A stretch of 64,000 nt of DNA from Caballeronia peredens (lineage in GTDB: Bacteria > Pseudomonadota > Gammaproteobacteria > Burkholderiales > Burkholderiaceae): positions 56,216 through 120,215 of the forward strand of contig FCOH02000019.1 in the NCBI GenBank assembly GCA_001544595.2, written 5' to 3'. Under the pieces are notes generated by a model. It did no database searches, was not told where the DNA came from, and saw only the letters and a program-made list of their open reading frames with translations. Positions 8,940-17,828 of this stretch are shown piece by piece. The position numbers were made by a program, and so were the translations under genes. Numbering within the stretch: position 1 is the first letter of the stretch; every line of letters begins with the position of its first letter.

Positions 8940-10136
8940 TCATTGCGCGGGCAATGTCCCGCGCGCGAAGCTTCCATCTTGCGGGCCCGCGCCTTCGCGC
9001 AGCACGCGCAACAGATCCTTCGACATCGCCTCGACGTGAAAGCGCTTCGTGAAGGTCGCGAGCGCCTGGGCGCGCATCGCCTCGCATGCGCGTGCGTCCA
9101 TCTTCAGCCACGCTGACAGCGCCGCGACCGTTCCTTCGACGGTGTCCGTCGTCACGATCCCCGCGCCATCCGCCTTCACTTCGCGCCAGATATTCACCTT
9201 GTCCGAGATCAGGACGGGCAGGCGCGAGCCGAGCGCTTCCGCCACCGCGATGCCGAAGTTTTCCTGATGCGAGGGCAGCGCGAACACATCGCTCGACTGA
9301 TACGCGCCCCACTTCAGATCGCCGGTGAGCATGCCGGTCCACGTCACGCGATCGTCGATGCCGAGCGTGCTCGCGAGCGTGCGCATGTGCGCGGCGTATT
9401 CGCTGTCGTCGGGGCCGGCCAACGCGAGATGCGCCTGCGGATCGATGTCGCGTACTTGCGCGAATGCTTTCAACAGCAGATCGCAACCCTTCTTCTCATG
9501 GATGCGGCCGAGAAAGAGAATTGCGCGCTTGCCCGCGAGCTGCGGAAATTTCGCGAGAAACGCCTCGCGCAGCGCGCTCGAATCGTCGGGCGGCGGGCGT
9601 GTGCCGAACGCGACGACTTCCTCGTTCGCACGATAGAGCCGGAAAGACTGGCGCGCGAGCAGGCGTTCCTCTTCGGTCGTGAAGAGCACGCGGCGGGCGT
9701 CGCGCAGCACGCGATATTCGGCCCACGGCCAGTAAAGGCTTTTCTTCAGATGCTTGAGCGGATACGTGCGCTTGAACCACGGATCCAGCATGCCGTGCGG
9801 AAACACGTAGTAGGGCACACCGCCGCCATGCAGCGCCTTCCATGCGCCGAAGCTGTGGTATTGCCAGAGCCCGTTGACGATCACGGCGTCGAAGCGCGCC
9901 GCGTTCTCCTTCAGCCACGGCACGAGCGCGGGACACAGGCCGTAGAAACCGCGCGACGGCCCGAGCGCATGCAGGCGCAGCCCGAATGCGGCGACATGCG
10001 GCGCATCGGGTGCATCGAGCGAGACGACTTCGACTTCGTGCCCCATCGCCCGCATGCTGAGCCCGCTTTGCAGCACGCCTTCGGTGGGGCCGCCCGCGCG
10101 CGGATCGACGGTGGAGAGCAGATGCAGAATCTTCAT
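8940..10136 (-). CDS. GT4 family glycosyltransferase
   Basis: 398-residue GT-B enzyme. The N-terminus KILHLLSTVDPRAGGPTEGV is the glycine-rich acceptor-domain loop typical of GT4. The donor domain is marked by FLGRIHEKKGCDLL, LALAGPDDSEY and an EX7E-like segment, PSHQENFGIAVAEALGSRLPVL. It transfers a sugar during assembly of the repeat unit. It lies 48 bp downstream of the Wzy-like polymerase on the same strand and is very likely co-transcribed with it. Its 3' end faces the lipoprotein gene with a 10-bp gap. Confidence 0.88.
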   Translation of the reverse strand: MKILHLLSTVDPRAGGPTEGVLQSGLSMRAMGHEVEVVSLDAPDAPHVAAFGLRLHALGPSRGFYGLCPALVPWLKENAARFDAVIVNGLWQYHSFGAWKALHGGGVPYYVFPHGMLDPWFKRTYPLKHLKKSLYWPWAEYRVLRDARRVLFTTEEERLLARQSFRLYRANEEVVAFGTRPPPDDSSALREAFLAKFPQLAGKRAILFLGRIHEKKGCDLLLKAFAQVRDIDPQAHLALAGPDDSEYAAHMRTLASTLGIDDRVTWTGMLTGDLKWGAYQSSDVFALPSHQENFGIAVAEALGSRLPVLISDKVNIWREVKADGAGIVTTDTVEGTVAALSAWLKMDARACEAMRAQALATFTKRFHVEAMSKDLLRVLREGAGPQDGSFARGTLPAQ

Positions 10137-10184
10137 GACGTGATGGCCGATTCCGTGAAGTGCGCCTGAATCGAGACGACCCGC

Positions 10185-11675
10185 TCAGGCGTTGGGCGCG
10201 AACGTGCTGGCGCCCGGCGGCGGCTCGTGACGGCCCTGGCCGTGCGAGAGACCCGGCGCGGACGATGCGTGCGTCGGCAGGATTTCCGGCAAGGGCTCCT
10301 CGTGCGGACGCAGGTCGGGCGGCACGGCGCCGGGCGCGTTCGGCGCGTGCGTATAGGGCCGTCTGCCGCGAGCCTGCTGCGCGGCGGTTTCGGCGGCGCG
10401 CACGCGCATGGCATGGGCGATGCGCGCATACGACGCGACCAGCAGCCCGAGCGCGACGCCGAACACGACGCCCGAGAAGCGGTTGCCGAGCGGATTGCCG
10501 CCGATCGACGTCGCGGGCAGCGCCGCGACCACGAGCAGCGCGCGGCCGAGCACGGGCAGATAGAGCGCGTCGGCGGCCCGGTGCCGCCACGATCGATAGG
10601 CCATCGAGCCGCGCCAGAGCGCCCACAACACCGCGATCGGCAGCGCGAGACCGAACAGCAGGCCGCCCGCGAAGAACTGATAGACCCAGAAGTTGTGCCC
10701 GGCCGCCCATTCCTTGATGGCGTAGAAATCCTTCTTGCTGAACTGGCCGGCGAGATCGGGCAAGTAAGTCGGCGAATAGCGGTAGTCGTGCCCGTAGCCC
10801 ATGCCCACGATGGTCGAGAACGCCGAGGCTGTCGTCTGATCGTACTGATCCTTCATTTCCGCGAGACGCGTGATGGTGGTCGGGTCGCGGCCGGATTCGG
10901 TGTCCTTCGCGAACGACATGCGCTGCACCCAGTGTTCCGCCACGGTCGGGAAGAACGCGGCGGAGGCGGCGGCCATCGCGCCGAGCAGCGACAGGATCAA
11001 GATGGCGCGCAGTCCCGCGGTGAACAGATGCTTGATCGAGGGCGCGGCGAGCCAGGTCGCGTACGCGAAAAGCAGCACTGTGCCGACGAGCAGGCTGCGC
11101 GTCACGCTCAACAGCTCGATGACGATGGTCGCGAGAAACAGCAGCACGGTGAATTTCGTGATGCGCTTGGCGACGACGAATTCGTGCAGCAACAGCGCCT
11201 GCAGACAGAGGAACGTGACCGAGACGATGCGAAAGCGCACGCTGTCGAGGCCGCCGCCCGTCGCCATGCCGAAGCCGAAGCTGAAGACGAGCGATGCGAT
11301 CATCGACCAGTACATCGCGCGTTCGAGTTGTTCCAGGCGCTGCGAATCCCACGGACGGCAGCCGACGAAATAGCCGAGCAGCATCAGCACGAATGGCAGG
11401 ATCACGCGCATGTAGTTGCCCGAGTCGTTGCCTTGCAGCACTTGCGTGGCGACGCTGCCGATCATCGTGAGGAGGAACAGCGACGTGATGATCGTGCGCA
11501 TGCGCGAGCGGCGCGCGAAGCGCGGCGCAATCAGCAGCAGAAAGCAGCCTGCGCCGATCGACGGCACGGTGAGCAGAATCTGAATGGCCTTGCTGGCCGT
11601 CTCGGCGCCCTTGAAGTCGAACGCGAGCGGAAGCAGAAAAAGCCACATCCAGACGACGGCGAATTTGTTGCGCAT
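10185..11675 (-). CDS. Wzy-like polysaccharide polymerase / O-antigen ligase family membrane protein
   Basis: 496-residue polytopic inner-membrane protein. Hydrophobic segments alternate with basic loops from the N-terminus (WMWLFLLPLAF) to about residue 440. A large periplasmic-type loop around residues 230-330 is followed by GHNFWVYQFFAGGLLFG, which matches the HN-L-G pattern of the Wzy/WaaL superfamily. The arginine-containing segment LLSVTRSLLVG is also typical. The last 60 residues are hydrophilic and Pro/Ala-rich. It probably polymerises the lipid-linked repeat unit in the periplasm, pairing with the Wzx at 19631. Ligase rather than polymerase activity cannot be excluded. Confidence 0.8.
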   Translation of the reverse strand: MRNKFAVVWMWLFLLPLAFDFKGAETASKAIQILLTVPSIGAGCFLLLIAPRFARRSRMRTIITSLFLLTMIGSVATQVLQGNDSGNYMRVILPFVLMLLGYFVGCRPWDSQRLEQLERAMYWSMIASLVFSFGFGMATGGGLDSVRFRIVSVTFLCLQALLLHEFVVAKRITKFTVLLFLATIVIELLSVTRSLLVGTVLLFAYATWLAAPSIKHLFTAGLRAILILSLLGAMAAASAAFFPTVAEHWVQRMSFAKDTESGRDPTTITRLAEMKDQYDQTTASAFSTIVGMGYGHDYRYSPTYLPDLAGQFSKKDFYAIKEWAAGHNFWVYQFFAGGLLFGLALPIAVLWALWRGSMAYRSWRHRAADALYLPVLGRALLVVAALPATSIGGNPLGNRFSGVVFGVALGLLVASYARIAHAMRVRAAETAAQQARGRRPYTHAPNAPGAVPPDLRPHEEPLPEILPTHASSAPGLSHGQGRHEPPPGASTFAPNA

Positions 11676-12228
11676 GGCGTTCTCTTAAGAATCGCGGAGC
11701 TCATTCGAGTCTTCGTCGCGGCGTCGATGCCGATGCGTACCCGGGAAGCCTTCGTCGCACGATTGCCGCGGCGCGCGAGCGCTGCGCCCGATGCAGGCGA
11801 CGTCCCCGGGAACCCCGTATTTGTGGGTCGAATATATCAGCGGGCCTCAGGGCGCGCCGTCGCGGCGGCGTATAGCGACTAGCGTTCGGCGCGAAACGAC
11901 GGATGCCCATGTGCGCCGTACCACGCTTCGTGTGAAGCGTTTCAGTGACGAGTGGCGCGAAGCTGCCGCACGTGTTGCAAATACGGCACCCGTGCCTTGC
12001 CGATGGCCGCAAACGGCGTGATTCTGGCGGATCGTCCCGAATTTCTAGACCGAAGATTGGATAGCCGGGAACGACTGGCAGTACGGAGACCGCTCAAATA
12101 TGCGCGATGCGCGTGCGCGCGCCGATTCGAGGAAACCCGCAGCAGCGGGGAACAAGTCTACGAGGACGCGCGGCTTCGGCCGCGCGAAACCGGACCACAA
12201 CAAACGACCTTCGCAGAAGGGGAAAGGA
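11676..12228. other. Divergent intergenic region, 553 bp
   Basis: Lies between the divergent polymerase and acyltransferase genes and must contain both promoters. I see no supported gene. A hairpin, ACGCTTC (11923-11929) / GAAGCGT (11934-11940) with a 4-nt loop, lies about 290 bp before the acyltransferase start and could be a regulatory dyad. Confidence 0.45.
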
Positions 12229-13368
12229 ATGGGCTTGTTCGGCGCGACACGGATGCAAGTACCCAATCGATCGATCGAACTCGATTTCATCCGGGGACTG
12301 GCGATCATCGCCGTGATGGGCTTTCATTTCCATTCGTATCCGACGGGCAGCGCGATCATTGCGGCCATCGAGTATCCGCTGAAGAGCTTCGGGCACGAGG
12401 GCGTGAATCTGTTCTTCACGCTTTCGGGCTTTCTCGTCGGCGGATTGTTGCTGAAGCAGTACGCGCAGGACGGGCGCATCGATGCAGGGCGTTTCATCGT
12501 CCGGCGGATCTTCAAGATCTGGCCCGCGTATTACGTGCTGATCCTGTTTCATGTGATCGTCGGGCGACATGCGACGAATACGTTTCTCGTGCAGAACCTC
12601 ACGCACATGCAGAACTATTTCGGGTCGTCGATCGCGCAGACCTGGAGCCTGGCCGTCGAGGAGCACTTCTATCTGTTTCTGCCGCTTCTGCTGATCGTTC
12701 TGGCGCGCTGGCGCACGCGCGTCGATGCGATTCTTTGCGTGCTCGGCTCGATCTGTCTCGTCGTGCTGATCGCGCGCAGCGTCGCGGTTTATCGCGGCGA
12801 TTTGCAGGGAACGTTCTTCTATACGCAATACCGCATCGACAGCCTGCTTTTCGGCGTGATGCTGGCCGCGTTGTACTGGATGAAGCCCGCCGTCTATCGC
12901 GCGATCGCGCAGCGCAAGCGCGTGCTGATCGCGATGGTCGTGGGCGTCGTGTTATGGCTCGTGCTCGGGACGCGCAGCGTGGCGCTCGATCAGAGCATCG
13001 GCTATACGATTCAGGCGATCGGGTTCTGCGCGCTCATCGTGCTGACGCTGGAGTACTCGGGTTCCATTCGCGCATCGAGGTGGTATCGCGCGATCGGATG
13101 GATCGGCGTTTATTCGTATGGCATTTATCTCTGGCATTCGCTGGCACTCGCGCCGGGCGACATGCTGATCCGCAAGGCCGCGGCGATGCATCTGCCGGCC
13201 ATTCCCGCATGGTGCGCCATCATGGCGGCGCAGTTCGCGATCGCGATCATCGTGGGATATGTGACGACGCGCGCTGTCGAGTTTCCTTTCCTGCGCATTC
13301 GGGATGCGTTGTTTCCCGCCAAGCGGAAGAGGGAAGTGCCTGTCTCGGTGGCGGAGCCGCAGGCTTGA
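12229..13368 (+). CDS. Acyltransferase-3 family membrane protein
   Basis: 379-residue multi-pass inner-membrane acyltransferase of the OafA/ExoZ type, which adds acetyl, succinyl or similar groups to sugars of exported glycans. The family motifs are visible: ELDFIRGLAIIAVMGFHFHS near residues 12-31 (the conserved R and H), FFTLSGFLVGGLLL, and SLAVEEHFYLFLPLLL around residues 137-152. ATG 12229 is chosen for the AAGGGGAAAGG ribosome-binding site directly upstream. The upstream in-frame residues are basic and unlike the family. It is the last polysaccharide-type gene before the sugar-acid insertion. Confidence 0.88.
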   Translation: MGLFGATRMQVPNRSIELDFIRGLAIIAVMGFHFHSYPTGSAIIAAIEYPLKSFGHEGVNLFFTLSGFLVGGLLLKQYAQDGRIDAGRFIVRRIFKIWPAYYVLILFHVIVGRHATNTFLVQNLTHMQNYFGSSIAQTWSLAVEEHFYLFLPLLLIVLARWRTRVDAILCVLGSICLVVLIARSVAVYRGDLQGTFFYTQYRIDSLLFGVMLAALYWMKPAVYRAIAQRKRVLIAMVVGVVLWLVLGTRSVALDQSIGYTIQAIGFCALIVLTLEYSGSIRASRWYRAIGWIGVYSYGIYLWHSLALAPGDMLIRKAAAMHLPAIPAWCAIMAAQFAIAIIVGYVTTRAVEFPFLRIRDALFPAKRKREVPVSVAEPQA

Positions 13369-13385
13369 TGTTTCGCGGTTTTGCG

Positions 13386-13427
13386 AGAGCGCCGCGCCCG
13401 GACGTGAAAGACCGGGCGCGGCGCTCT
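13386..13427. terminator. Long hairpin between convergent genes
   Basis: 16-bp perfect arms (13386-13401 and 13412-13427, beginning AGAGCGCC and ending GGCGCTCT) with a 10-nt loop, between the acyltransferase gene and the convergent helical-protein pair. There is no T-run. It is probably a bidirectional terminator. Confidence 0.65.
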
Positions 13428-13454
13428 GCGTACGTGACCGAAGGAGTGTGACGG

Positions 13455-13748
13455 TCAGGCCTTGTGAGCCCGCGAATAAGTATCGAAGTGCTCGACATTG
13501 AAGAACTGCACGTCGACGCCGCATCGTTCCGCATCGCGCGCGAGTCGAAAGCGATTGCCGGTCGTGCGCTCTATGTTGCCCGTCAGGCGTTCGAGCACGG
13601 CCGCAAGACTTGTCGATGCAGCAGCGTCGAGCGAGAGCCGTTGCAGCGCCAGCAGCGCGACATACAGGCGCAACTGATCGACTTCCGCGCGCGCCAGATA
13701 GCCATGCGCCTGATGCAGGCGCTCGATGATGTCCGGTTGTCCGCTCAT
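13455..13748 (-). CDS. Small helical protein of unknown function (downstream member of a coupled pair)
   Basis: 97 residues, starting MSGQPDIIERLHQAHGYLAR. The sequence looks mostly helical (QLRLYVALLALQRLSLDAAAS) and has one Cys near residue 76. There is no signal peptide or membrane segment. Its ATG shares the ATGA of the upstream gene's stop (13745-13748), so the pair is translationally coupled. I do not recognise the family. The base composition looks ordinary for the genome, which supports a real gene rather than a shadow frame. It is convergent to the acyltransferase gene. Confidence 0.65.
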   Translation of the reverse strand: MSGQPDIIERLHQAHGYLARAEVDQLRLYVALLALQRLSLDAAASTSLAAVLERLTGNIERTTGNRFRLARDAERCGVDVQFFNVEHFDTYSRAHKA

Positions 13749-14248
13749 GCCGACCCCGGCCGGAAATTGCGCACGCGCCTGCGAAGCTGGATTGCACGCC
13801 CCATCACATGCATCAGCGAGGTCTCTATCGCCTTGAGGCAGGAGCGCAGCCTGACCGCGTTCTCTTCCACCAGCGCGATGTCGATTTTCTCGAGCAGATC
13901 GCTGACCGTCTGATAAAGCTGTTTCTCGCCTTCCACATAGGCCTGGCGCAGACGCTCGGCCTCGACCGCCGCGGTTTCTCGCGCGCGCTCGCCCGCAGTG
14001 ATGGCGTGATACGCAGTCACATGCGCGCCGACATGCCTGCGCAATTCGCCCATCGTCAACTTGATATCGGCGGAACTCGCGCCGCGCAGATAGCAAATCT
14101 GCACCTTGTAATCCCGAACTGCGTCCACTGTCCGTTGAAGCGTGTCGAACAGCACGCGCGTGGCTGCGCTACGCGCAGCGAGTGCCGTCGGCGTGCTGTG
14201 CGCGCGGAAAGGACGCTGCCTGGAGTCATGAACTTCACTGACCTGCAT
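13745..14248 (-). CDS. Helical protein of unknown function (upstream member of a coupled pair)
   Basis: 167 residues, starting MQVSEVHDSRQRPFR. The body is strongly helical and charged (ERARETAAVEAERLRQAYVEGEKQ near residues 85-108), consistent with a coiled coil. The C-terminus is basic (QLRRRVRNFRPG). There is no signal peptide or obvious catalytic motif. Its TGA overlaps the ATG of the next small gene, so the two are coupled and may form a complex. I do not recognise the family. An AT-richer spacer separates it from the divergent MFS transporter gene. Confidence 0.65.
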   Translation of the reverse strand: MQVSEVHDSRQRPFRAHSTPTALAARSAATRVLFDTLQRTVDAVRDYKVQICYLRGASSADIKLTMGELRRHVGAHVTAYHAITAGERARETAAVEAERLRQAYVEGEKQLYQTVSDLLEKIDIALVEENAVRLRSCLKAIETSLMHVMGRAIQLRRRVRNFRPGSA

Positions 14249-14373
14249 GGGTGTATTTCTCTCTTAGAGATTGTCTTATCTGAATGATTAGGACTGCGAC
14301 TATTAAGCGCGCCGATCTTCACGGCCGACCAAGTTGCGCGAACAGTCCGATACTGCCACAGCGCCTGCCTCAA

Positions 14374-14435
14374 ACTGATATCTGATACATCAGTCGCGCC
14401 ATTCTGTTGACGGGACACCGGGACAAAGATACTGT
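14374..14435 (+). promoter_or_regulatory. Candidate promoter and operator of the sugar-acid module
   Basis: A 21-bp imperfect dyad at 14374-14394 has outer arms ACTGAT / ATCAGT. Just downstream are TTGACG (14407-14412) and TACTGT (14430-14435) with a 17-bp spacer. The position fits regulation of the transporter-dehydratase genes, perhaps by the GntR regulator at 17047-17736. This is a reading of short motifs only. Confidence 0.35.
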
Positions 14436-14483
14436 TCTGCAGATTTCGATAAGCATTACAAATTAATTATCTTTGGAGGCATC

Positions 14484-15797
14484 TTGGATCGTCAGGAATT
14501 CGGCCGCGAAGTCATTGCGACTGTGAAGTGGAAAATCGTGCCGTTTGCGTTCGTTCTGTACTTCTTCAACTATCTCGATCGCGTCAATGTCGGCTTCGCC
14601 GCCTTGCAAATGAATCGCGAGCTGAGCATATCGCCGACCCAGTTCGGCACGATCGCATCCGTGTTCTTCGTGTCGTATCTGTTCTTTCAGATTCCCGCTA
14701 ATTACGCGCTTCAGCGCCTGGGCGCGCGCCGCTGGATCAGCTTCATCATCGTGGTGTGGGGCGCGATTACCGCTCTGACTTTCTTCGCGCAGAACGTGAC
14801 GCATATCGTGATCGCGCGCTTTGCGTTAGGGATTTTCGAAGCGGGCTTTTTCCCCGGCATGATCTTTTATCTCGCGTGCTGGTTTCCGGCGCGCGAACGG
14901 GCCAGGGTGACGTCGCTGTTCATGCTGGCGATCGCCTTTTCATCGGTCGTCGCCGGTCCGATGTCCGGATGGATCGTCGAGCACGTGCACATCGCGGGGT
15001 TCAACGGCTGGCGATGGCTCTTCGCGATCGAAGGCGTGCCGACCATCCTGCTCGGGTGTCTGGCGTTCTTCATCCTCGTCGATACGCCCGCGGATGCGAA
15101 GTGGCTGACGTCGCAGCAGCGGACCTGGCTCGAAACGGAGCTTCGTCAGGAACGAGGCGCGCAGTCGCTCGCCGAGCGGCCGACACTGAAAATGGTGCTG
15201 GGGAACGCGACGATCTGGAAACTGGCCTTGTCGTACATGCTGGTTCAGGCCGCTTCTCAGGCGTCGAACTATTGGCTGCCGGGTCAGGTGAAGGGGTTCG
15301 CCGCGTCCCTGAGCGACACTCAGACCGGCCTGATCATGGCGCTTCCGTTCGTTTGCGCGATGGTGACCATGCCGCTGTGGGGCGCGCATTCGGACCGGAC
15401 CGGCGAGCGCAAATGGCACGCAGCGTTGCCGATGCTGCTCGCGGGCGTCGGCTTCTTCGTCATTGCGAGCGTTCCGTCGTTGCCGCTCAGACTCGCCGGC
15501 ATGGCCGTGTTCGGCGTCGGCATCCTGAGTTTTTACGGACCTTACTGGGCGATTCCTCCTGCGCTGCTCTCGCCGGCCGGGCTCGCGCTGAGTATCGCCT
15601 TCATCAATTCATGTTCGAGCCTCGGCGGCTTCCTCGCGAATCAGGCGCTCGGACATGTCTCCCAACGTTTCGGCTCCTACGGCGTTTTCATGGTCGAAGC
15701 CGCGCTATGCGTCGCAGCATTCTGTGTGCTCGTGACGATGCAAATTCCGCGTCAGGCGCCGAGGGCCGAAACGTCGACCGAACCGGCAAACGCCTGA
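14484..15797 (+). CDS. MFS transporter, anion:cation symporter (ACS) type
   Basis: 437-residue, probably 12-helix transporter of the ACS family, which imports organic anions such as hexonates, glucarate or phthalate by proton symport. The N-terminal signature FVLYFFNYLDRVNVGFAAL and the later RWLFAIEGVPTILLG segment are characteristic. The start is TTG 14484: GGAGG lies six bases upstream, and no in-frame ATG precedes the first helix. The enolase-superfamily gene follows after 31 bp. Together they form a sugar-acid uptake and dehydration unit. Confidence 0.88.
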   Translation: MDRQEFGREVIATVKWKIVPFAFVLYFFNYLDRVNVGFAALQMNRELSISPTQFGTIASVFFVSYLFFQIPANYALQRLGARRWISFIIVVWGAITALTFFAQNVTHIVIARFALGIFEAGFFPGMIFYLACWFPARERARVTSLFMLAIAFSSVVAGPMSGWIVEHVHIAGFNGWRWLFAIEGVPTILLGCLAFFILVDTPADAKWLTSQQRTWLETELRQERGAQSLAERPTLKMVLGNATIWKLALSYMLVQAASQASNYWLPGQVKGFAASLSDTQTGLIMALPFVCAMVTMPLWGAHSDRTGERKWHAALPMLLAGVGFFVIASVPSLPLRLAGMAVFGVGILSFYGPYWAIPPALLSPAGLALSIAFINSCSSLGGFLANQALGHVSQRFGSYGVFMVEAALCVAAFCVLVTMQIPRQAPRAETSTEPANA

Positions 15798-15828
15798 GTT
15801 GTCCCTGTCACTTCGAGAAAAATGCGCT

Positions 15829-17031
15829 ATGAAAATAACGAACGTCGAATTGTTTGATTGTGAAGTCAGCCGTAGCGACCCGAGAATGGCGCGCTTCAAT
15901 CCGGTCCTGATCCGGATCAATACCGACGAAGGAATCAGCGGCATCGGCGAAGTCGGTCTGGCGTACGGCGCGGGCGCGAAAGCCGGCGTGGGCATCGTGC
16001 GCGATCTGGCGCCGCGCATCATCGGCAAAGACCCGATGAAGGTCGAGGCGATCTGGGAGAACCTGTTTCGCGCCACCTTCTGGGGCATGGGCGGTGGGAA
16101 CGTTTTCTATGCCGGCATGAGCGCAATCGATATTGCCTTGTGGGACATTCGCGGCAAAGCGTTGAACGCACCGTGCTATCAGTTGCTCGGCGGCAAGACC
16201 AACGAACGATTGCGCGCCTACGCAAGCCAGCTCCAGTTCGGCTGGGGCGACACGCACCAGATGCTGACTCGTCCCGAGCAGTACGCCGAGGCCGCGCTGA
16301 AGGCAGTGGGACAGGGATATACGGCGATCAAGGTCGATCCGCTTCAGGTCGATCGCAACGGCGGCCCTCCGCTCGACTGGGAGGTGAATCAGAACTACTT
16401 CGGCTTGCTTCGCACGGACCAGCTGCGCATGGGCGAGGAACGTATCGCGGCCATGCGCGAAGCAGTGGGACCGGACGTCGATATCATCATCGAAGCTCAC
16501 TCGCTTCTTGGCGTGAACGCGGCCATTCAGTTCGCGCGCGTGGTCGAGCCGTATAACATCCTCTTCTATGAAGAGCCGGTTCATCCGCTCAACATGGACA
16601 ACATGGCGCTGGTTGCGCGCAGCACGTCGATTCCGATTGCCACGGGCGAGCGCTGTTATACCCGTTGGGGTTATCGCGATTTGCTGGAAAAGCAGGCGGT
16701 GGCGGTCATACAGCCGGACGTGTGCCTGTGCGGCGGACTGACCGAGGCCAAGAAAATATGCGACTACGCCAACCTCTACGACGCAACGATGCAGGCGCAT
16801 ATCTGCGGCGGCCCGGTGTCCACGGCCGCTGCACTGCATCTGGAAGCGGCCGTGCCGAACTTCAACATTCACGAGCACCACACTCACAGTCTCAAGGACT
16901 GCGTGCGCGAACTGTGCGTGCATGACTACCAGCCCGAACGCGGCACGTTCTCGGTGCCGGACCTTCCCGGGCTCGGCCAGGAGTTGAACGATGACGTGGT
17001 GAAGCGCTACCACGCCTACACGATCAATTAA
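15829..17031 (+). CDS. Mandelate racemase / muconate lactonising enzyme family dehydratase (sugar acid)
   Basis: 400-residue enolase-superfamily protein. The N-terminal capping domain starts MKITNVELFDCEV. The barrel carries a KVDP motif at about residues 167-170 (TAIKVDP), then metal-ligand positions in IIIEAHS, FYEEPVH and ATGERCY. The ExH arrangement (EAHS) resembles galactonate/mannonate-type dehydratases rather than mandelate racemase itself. It is likely to dehydrate an aldonic or uronic acid taken up by the adjacent MFS protein, giving a 2-keto-3-deoxy acid. The exact substrate cannot be read. ATG 15829 gives the canonical start. Confidence 0.85.
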   Translation: MKITNVELFDCEVSRSDPRMARFNPVLIRINTDEGISGIGEVGLAYGAGAKAGVGIVRDLAPRIIGKDPMKVEAIWENLFRATFWGMGGGNVFYAGMSAIDIALWDIRGKALNAPCYQLLGGKTNERLRAYASQLQFGWGDTHQMLTRPEQYAEAALKAVGQGYTAIKVDPLQVDRNGGPPLDWEVNQNYFGLLRTDQLRMGEERIAAMREAVGPDVDIIIEAHSLLGVNAAIQFARVVEPYNILFYEEPVHPLNMDNMALVARSTSIPIATGERCYTRWGYRDLLEKQAVAVIQPDVCLCGGLTEAKKICDYANLYDATMQAHICGGPVSTAAALHLEAAVPNFNIHEHHTHSLKDCVRELCVHDYQPERGTFSVPDLPGLGQELNDDVVKRYHAYTIN

Positions 17032-17046
17032 ACGACGAATGCGGGT

Positions 17047-17736
17047 TCACTCAGCGGGCGCGATGTTGGTCAGCAGGCGTTTGGTCCGCTCCGTGAAGCC
17101 GCAATTGATATGCGCGGCGACCATGCGACACGCGCCGTCGACATCGCCGGCGCTCAGTGCATGAGTCATTGCAATATGCTCGTCGATGGATTTGCTCACG
17201 TATTCTCGCGAGAACGTAAGACGGTTGCGCATCGCCAGGACCTTCGCACTGATCATCGTGTAGCAATCGATGAGATACGGGTTATCGGAGTGCCTCAGAA
17301 GGGTAGCGTGAAATTCGTGATCGAGTGCGCGGTAGGCTGCAAGGTCCGGCGTCTCCCCATGAACTTTCGATGCCTCGACGTTCTTATTGAGCTCGTCGAT
17401 GAGGCTTCCACGGCTTCCGCTCATGGCGGCGCGAATGGCGGCCTGCTCCAGTGTGATGCGTAGCGCGCTGATGTCGTCGATGTCTTCCTCTTTCAACGAA
17501 AAGACGAACGTTCCGGAGCGCGGCCTTATTTCTACCAGACGTTCGCGGATACTCAGTTTTATCAGCGCTTCGCGAACGGGCGTCTTGCTCATTCCAAACA
17601 GTTCAGAGAGCTTGGCTTCCGTGACCTGTTCGCCGAATTCCAGATCTCCGCTGACGATGGTTTGTCTCAGGCGCTCTTCCGTCATTTCCCCGAGTGACTT
17701 CGGCGGGTCGAACGCGGTTCGTTCTAGTCTTCTCAC
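17047..17736 (-). CDS. GntR-family transcriptional regulator, FadR/FCD type
   Basis: 229 residues from the GTG at 17736, which has AGGAG eight bases upstream. A frame extension to an ATG at 17805 adds 23 unrelated residues and crosses the dyads, so I rejected it. The N-terminal winged helix is clear (TEAKLSELFGMSKTPVREALIKL, about residues 38-60). The C-terminal FCD domain has the acidic/His metal-site pattern (LDHEFHATLLRHSDN, DEHIAMTHAL, AAHI). FCD regulators bind small carboxylic acids. It is convergent with the dehydratase gene across 15 bp and is the obvious local regulator of the sugar-acid module. Confidence 0.9.
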   Translation of the reverse strand: MRRLERTAFDPPKSLGEMTEERLRQTIVSGDLEFGEQVTEAKLSELFGMSKTPVREALIKLSIRERLVEIRPRSGTFVFSLKEEDIDDISALRITLEQAAIRAAMSGSRGSLIDELNKNVEASKVHGETPDLAAYRALDHEFHATLLRHSDNPYLIDCYTMISAKVLAMRNRLTFSREYVSKSIDEHIAMTHALSAGDVDGACRMVAAHINCGFTERTKRLLTNIAPAE

Positions 17737-17746
17737 CCGTAGCTCT

Positions 17747-17828
17747 CCTATATAGGCATTCCTATGGTGTTCGATTGCGATCGTTAGACATAACTTGGAG
17801 GGCAAGAATACTTCACATTTGAAGTATT
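17747..17828 (-). promoter_or_regulatory. Dyads upstream of the GntR regulator gene
   Basis: Two perfect inverted repeats precede the GTG start. CCTATATAGG (17747-17756) overlaps the ribosome-binding site. AATACTTC (17807-17814) / GAAGTATT (17821-17828) has a 6-nt loop and lies about 70 bp upstream. Either could be an autoregulatory operator. The surrounding 17757-17900 is clearly AT-richer than its neighbours. Confidence 0.4.
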
